Shown here one piece after another: positions 7,179 to 9,648 of a stretch of DNA of 9,648 bases. Positions within the stretch are counted from its first letter, which is position 1. Every line of letters begins with the position of its first letter. The position numbers and the translations under genes are program-made. This DNA is from Akkermansiaceae bacterium (GTDB lineage Bacteria; Verrucomicrobiota; Verrucomicrobiia; Verrucomicrobiales; Akkermansiaceae). Where the stretch lies: the NCBI GenBank assembly GCA_018676385.1, contig JABHEX010000364.1, forward strand, positions 1-9,648, read 5' to 3'. Under the pieces are notes generated by a model that made no database searches, had not been told where the DNA came from, and saw only the letters and a list, made by a program, of their open reading frames with translations.

Positions 7179-9224
7179 TTAGAAAGGCCCAGTAAACGAG
7201 GCATCCGGCTGATCACGAGGGATTTGGTTCGTGGTTAGTTCACGTCGTAAAGAAGGCAAGCCCAAAGCGGTGACCGTGGAGTCAAAAATGGTGCTGGCGA
7301 GAGGGTAATAGCCTTCAGCAAGCTGATGCGACGTTGGTACCGGGTAGTCAGGCAGGCCAACTCTGATCGGCGCTTTTTTTAGTGAATCGAAGAGCTTTTC
7401 ACTGAGCCTCGACGCGAGTTCACTGGTTATGCTCCCAACCAAGGTTGCATGATCTGCGATCAGAACGAGGCCTGTTTTTTGGACTGAATTGATAAGCGTG
7501 TCGTAATCAATCGGCCGCACACTGCGTAAGTCAATGACCTCTGCGCTGATGCCTTGCCTAGCAAGCAGGTCGGCGGCCCGCAAGCACTCTAGCGTCATGT
7601 AAGAGATCCCAATCAGGGTGACATCTGCACCCTTTCTTTTTATAACCGCTTTATCGAGGGGGATCTCGTAGCCAGACTCGGGTACCGCATCTTTTATGTT
7701 GTATAGCCATCGGTGCTCCAGAAATACAACAGGGTTCTCGTCTTTTACAGCGGCGATGAGCATGCCCTTCGCATCATATCCGGTGGCGGGTAGCACGACT
7801 TTCAGGCCCGGAATATGCGCAAACCAGGCGTGCAGCGCCTGGCTGTGCTGTGGTCCCTGGCCCCAGCCTCTGCCGATGATCATTCTGATCACCATGGGAG
7901 CGCTCATTTCGCCACCAAACATGTAATGCCACTTGGCGGCCTGGTTCACGATCTGATCGATTGATACCAGCGCAAAGTCCACCCGTTGATGCGTCAGGAT
8001 GGGCCGCAGTCCTGTCGCTGCGCTCCCCAATGCGACGCCAGTGAGCGCATTTTCTGATATGGGCACGTCGAAGACTTTTTTCTCACCAAATTTTTCCTGT
8101 AAACCTAAGGTGGACCCGAATATGCCCTTGGGGTCAGGTGCACCCAACCCCATTAAATAAGTCCCTTCGATGTTCTCGAGCGCATAGGCCTGTGCTTCGT
8201 TGAGTGCCTCGGCAAAGGTGATCATCCGTGTTGTAGGCTCTGGCTCCAGCGCTGGTTCCGCAGAGTGGTTCGAGGCATAGACTTTGGTATCGAGCGAGTC
8301 GGCGCTGGGGAATTCACTCTGTCGCGCAAACTGAAATGCCTGAGCAATTTCCTGGTCAATTTCAGCGGCCATCGTTTCCCTGACGCCAGATGGAATGCCT
8401 GCTTCCAAAATTGTGAGTGCATCGCGAGATTGCCAGTCGGCAATCTCGGCGTCGGGTCGGTAGCCTAGATGGTCGTCCTCTTGATGTCCGCAGTGCTCCA
8501 CCCACCGGTACACGCCGATTTCAAGAAAGGTAGGTTGTAAGCTTTCTCGGGTAGTTGCAATGAGGCGCTCTGCTCGGCCCAGCACCGCGAGCGCGTCGTC
8601 TCCGATGATCGAGTCGGACAAAATGCCATGGGCTTTCGGTAGCTCGCATAGCGGCCGGTTAGGTGGCTGCCTAACAGAGAGTGGGGAGTACACCGAGTAC
8701 AGGTTGTTCTCGCAGACAAAGAGAATAGGTAGCTGATGCACCGAGGCAAAGTTCATGCTCTCGTGGGCGACACCTGTTTCCAGCGCCCCATCACCGAAGA
8801 ATGCGACGACCACTTTATCGAGGCCCCGCTGCTTTACACTCAACGCCGCCCCTACCGCAATAGGGATAGAGCTGCCAACAATAGGTGTGGCACCAATAAA
8901 CCCGGCTTTGAGGTCGGTGAGATGCATCGACCCACCAAAGCCACCGGTGCAACCCGTGGCTTTGCCATATAACTCGGCGATCATGCGATTCAGGTCGCCG
9001 CCCTTGGCCAGGTAGTGGGCATGGCTACGATGGCTTGATAGCGCCCAATCCTCCTGTCGCAGCACATCGCATACGGCGGCGGCCGCTACCTCTTGACCAA
9101 TGCTCAGATGCACGGGGCAGCGCATTTCCTGATTAGAGTACTCCGCGGCAATGGCCCGTTCGATCATCCGCACTCGCAACATGGAGCGGTAAAGCCGATA
9201 GGTGACGTCAGATAGGTCGGTCAT
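7179..9224 (-). CDS. E1-type 2-oxoacid dehydrogenase, alpha and beta subunits fused
   Basis: A 681-residue ThDP enzyme equal to the alpha plus beta E1 subunits joined in one chain. Alpha (~1-300): SSHRSHAHYLAKG, GGSMHL (98-102), and the ThDP motif GDG (144-146) followed by ENN (172-174). After a linker of ~30 residues, beta (~334-650) carries PISENALTG, whose Glu391 corresponds to the Glu that activates ThDP, then GPQHSQ and the C-terminal GLPDYPVPTSH segment. All key motifs are intact, so it should be active. E1 enzymes of pyruvate, branched-chain and acetoin dehydrogenase complexes decarboxylate a 2-oxoacid and pass the acyl group to E2 lipoate. No E2, E3 or lipoate gene is visible here, so it may instead hand the acyl unit to another acceptor, or depend on a distant E2. 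The ATG overlaps the upstream methyltransferase stop as ATGA, indicating co-translation. Hand-counted lines inside the gene gave about 52-58% GC, above the plus-strand genes. Family certain; specificity unknown. Confidence 0.92.
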   Translation of the reverse strand: MTDLSDVTYRLYRSMLRVRMIERAIAAEYSNQEMRCPVHLSIGQEVAAAAVCDVLRQEDWALSSHRSHAHYLAKGGDLNRMIAELYGKATGCTGGFGGSMHLTDLKAGFIGATPIVGSSIPIAVGAALSVKQRGLDKVVVAFFGDGALETGVAHESMNFASVHQLPILFVCENNLYSVYSPLSVRQPPNRPLCELPKAHGILSDSIIGDDALAVLGRAERLIATTRESLQPTFLEIGVYRWVEHCGHQEDDHLGYRPDAEIADWQSRDALTILEAGIPSGVRETMAAEIDQEIAQAFQFARQSEFPSADSLDTKVYASNHSAEPALEPEPTTRMITFAEALNEAQAYALENIEGTYLMGLGAPDPKGIFGSTLGLQEKFGEKKVFDVPISENALTGVALGSAATGLRPILTHQRVDFALVSIDQIVNQAAKWHYMFGGEMSAPMVIRMIIGRGWGQGPQHSQALHAWFAHIPGLKVVLPATGYDAKGMLIAAVKDENPVVFLEHRWLYNIKDAVPESGYEIPLDKAVIKRKGADVTLIGISYMTLECLRAADLLARQGISAEVIDLRSVRPIDYDTLINSVQKTGLVLIADHATLVGSITSELASRLSEKLFDSLKKAPIRVGLPDYPVPTSHQLAEGYYPLASTIFDSTVTALGLPSLRRELTTNQIPRDQPDASFTGPF

Positions 9225-9648
9225 GGTGTAAACCAGAAGAAGTCACCGGTATAGCCGATGTCCTGAAAGAAGGTCTTCCATTCCTCAACGCTTTTGACGG
9301 TTTTTGCGGTGAGATTCCAGCTCAACATCGCCTCTTTCTCTGACTCATCTCGATACGCATCTACGGTAACAAATGCGTGGCGTTTGGTAACGCGCTTCAC
9401 CTCAGAGAACGCGTCGATGAGATCCTGACCCTGTAGGTTATGAAGCGTATTGATGGCAATGATCAAATCAAAGCTGTCATCGGGGTAGGGGAGTGTGGTG
9501 GCATTGCCGACGTCGAGGAGGGGCTTAACCTCGGGTAAGGACGCCTCAATAGCGTACTCACTGATATCAATACCGCGGAGGGTGATGCCCGGCATCAGCC
9601 GCTGAAAGTCATAGAGCATAAAGCCTTTGGCACATCCAATATCGAGCA
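9221..9648 (-). CDS. Class I SAM-dependent methyltransferase, C-terminal part (5' end outside window)
   Basis: The reading frame is open through the right edge. The residues before the first in-window ATG (9619) read LDIGCAKGF, which is methyltransferase motif I, the glycine-rich SAM-binding loop, so that ATG is internal and the gene starts beyond the window. Further on are GIDISEYAI (acidic residue that holds the SAM ribose), a GNATTLPYPDDSFDLII segment (motif around the adenine pocket and strand 4), and a C-terminus ending in GDFFWFTP. It is a Rossmann-fold Methyltransf_11/25-type enzyme that would methylate a small molecule, plausibly a sugar hydroxyl, amine or carboxyl. It resembles methyltransferases I associate with lipopolysaccharide-type clusters, but that is from memory, not a search. 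Its stop overlaps the next gene's ATG (ATGA), so both are translated from one mRNA. The N-terminus is missing. Confidence 0.85.
   Translation of the reverse strand, partial: LDIGCAKGFMLYDFQRLMPGITLRGIDISEYAIEASLPEVKPLLDVGNATTLPYPDDSFDLIIAINTLHNLQGQDLIDAFSEVKRVTKRHAFVTVDAYRDESEKEAMLSWNLTAKTVKSVEEWKTFFQDIGYTGDFFWFTP

Noticed and set aside
7158..7191. TGGGCC/GGCCCA inverted repeat as a terminator for the E1 gene
   Set aside because: The stem is six bases with a 22-base loop, overlaps the stop codon, and is followed on the transcript by A residues instead of a U-run.
7696..9015. Several open frames on the plus strand opposite the E1 gene
   Set aside because: They are shadows of a strongly conserved coding gene, with no recognisable domains or ribosome binding sites.
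9617..9619. ATG as the start of the methyltransferase
   Set aside because: The SAM-binding motif LDIGCAKG is encoded in frame before it, so this Met is internal.

Overview
This window comes from a Gram-negative bacterium, probably a marine or environmental proteobacterium. The taxon is a low-confidence guess from Shine-Dalgarno-like start sites, moderate GC and gene families typical of O-antigen/surface-glycan islands. All eight genes are metabolic enzymes. No glycosyltransferase, flippase, polymerase, transporter, regulator, RNA gene, mobile element or CRISPR array is visible. The window looks like the interior of a larger cluster making an unusual, probably nucleotide-activated sugar or a related small molecule.

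Layout: two convergent gene sets meet at a 95-base gap (4389-4483). The plus-strand set (2-4388) holds the C-terminal part of an acetolactate-synthase-like thiamine diphosphate (ThDP) enzyme cut by the left edge, two short-chain dehydrogenases (SDRs), and a radical SAM enzyme with an N-terminal cobalamin-binding-like domain. The minus-strand set, read from the right edge inward, holds the C-terminal part of a SAM-dependent methyltransferase cut by the right edge, an alpha-beta fused E1-type 2-oxoacid dehydrogenase (a second, unrelated ThDP enzyme), a zinc-type medium-chain dehydrogenase, and a HldE-like two-domain enzyme whose nucleotidyltransferase precedes its sugar kinase, the reverse of E. 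coli HldE. Spacing is tight in both sets (ATGA overlap, 11-base and 17-base gaps, and a start lying on or just after a stop), except for 109- and 188-base gaps at 665-773 and 6991-7178.

How the genes may work together (inference): the kinase/nucleotidyltransferase would phosphorylate and activate a sugar. The dehydrogenases would adjust its oxidation state. One or both ThDP enzymes could transfer a two-carbon or acyl unit from a 2-oxoacid onto a keto or aldehyde sugar, as the ALS-like enzyme YerE does before reductase YerF in yersiniose biosynthesis. The radical SAM enzyme and methyltransferase could add methyl groups or rearrange carbon or hydrogen. The sugar and order of steps cannot be read from sequence. 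The genes are all ordinary families; what is unusual is their combination, the swapped HldE architecture, and an E1 enzyme with no E2/E3 partner in view.
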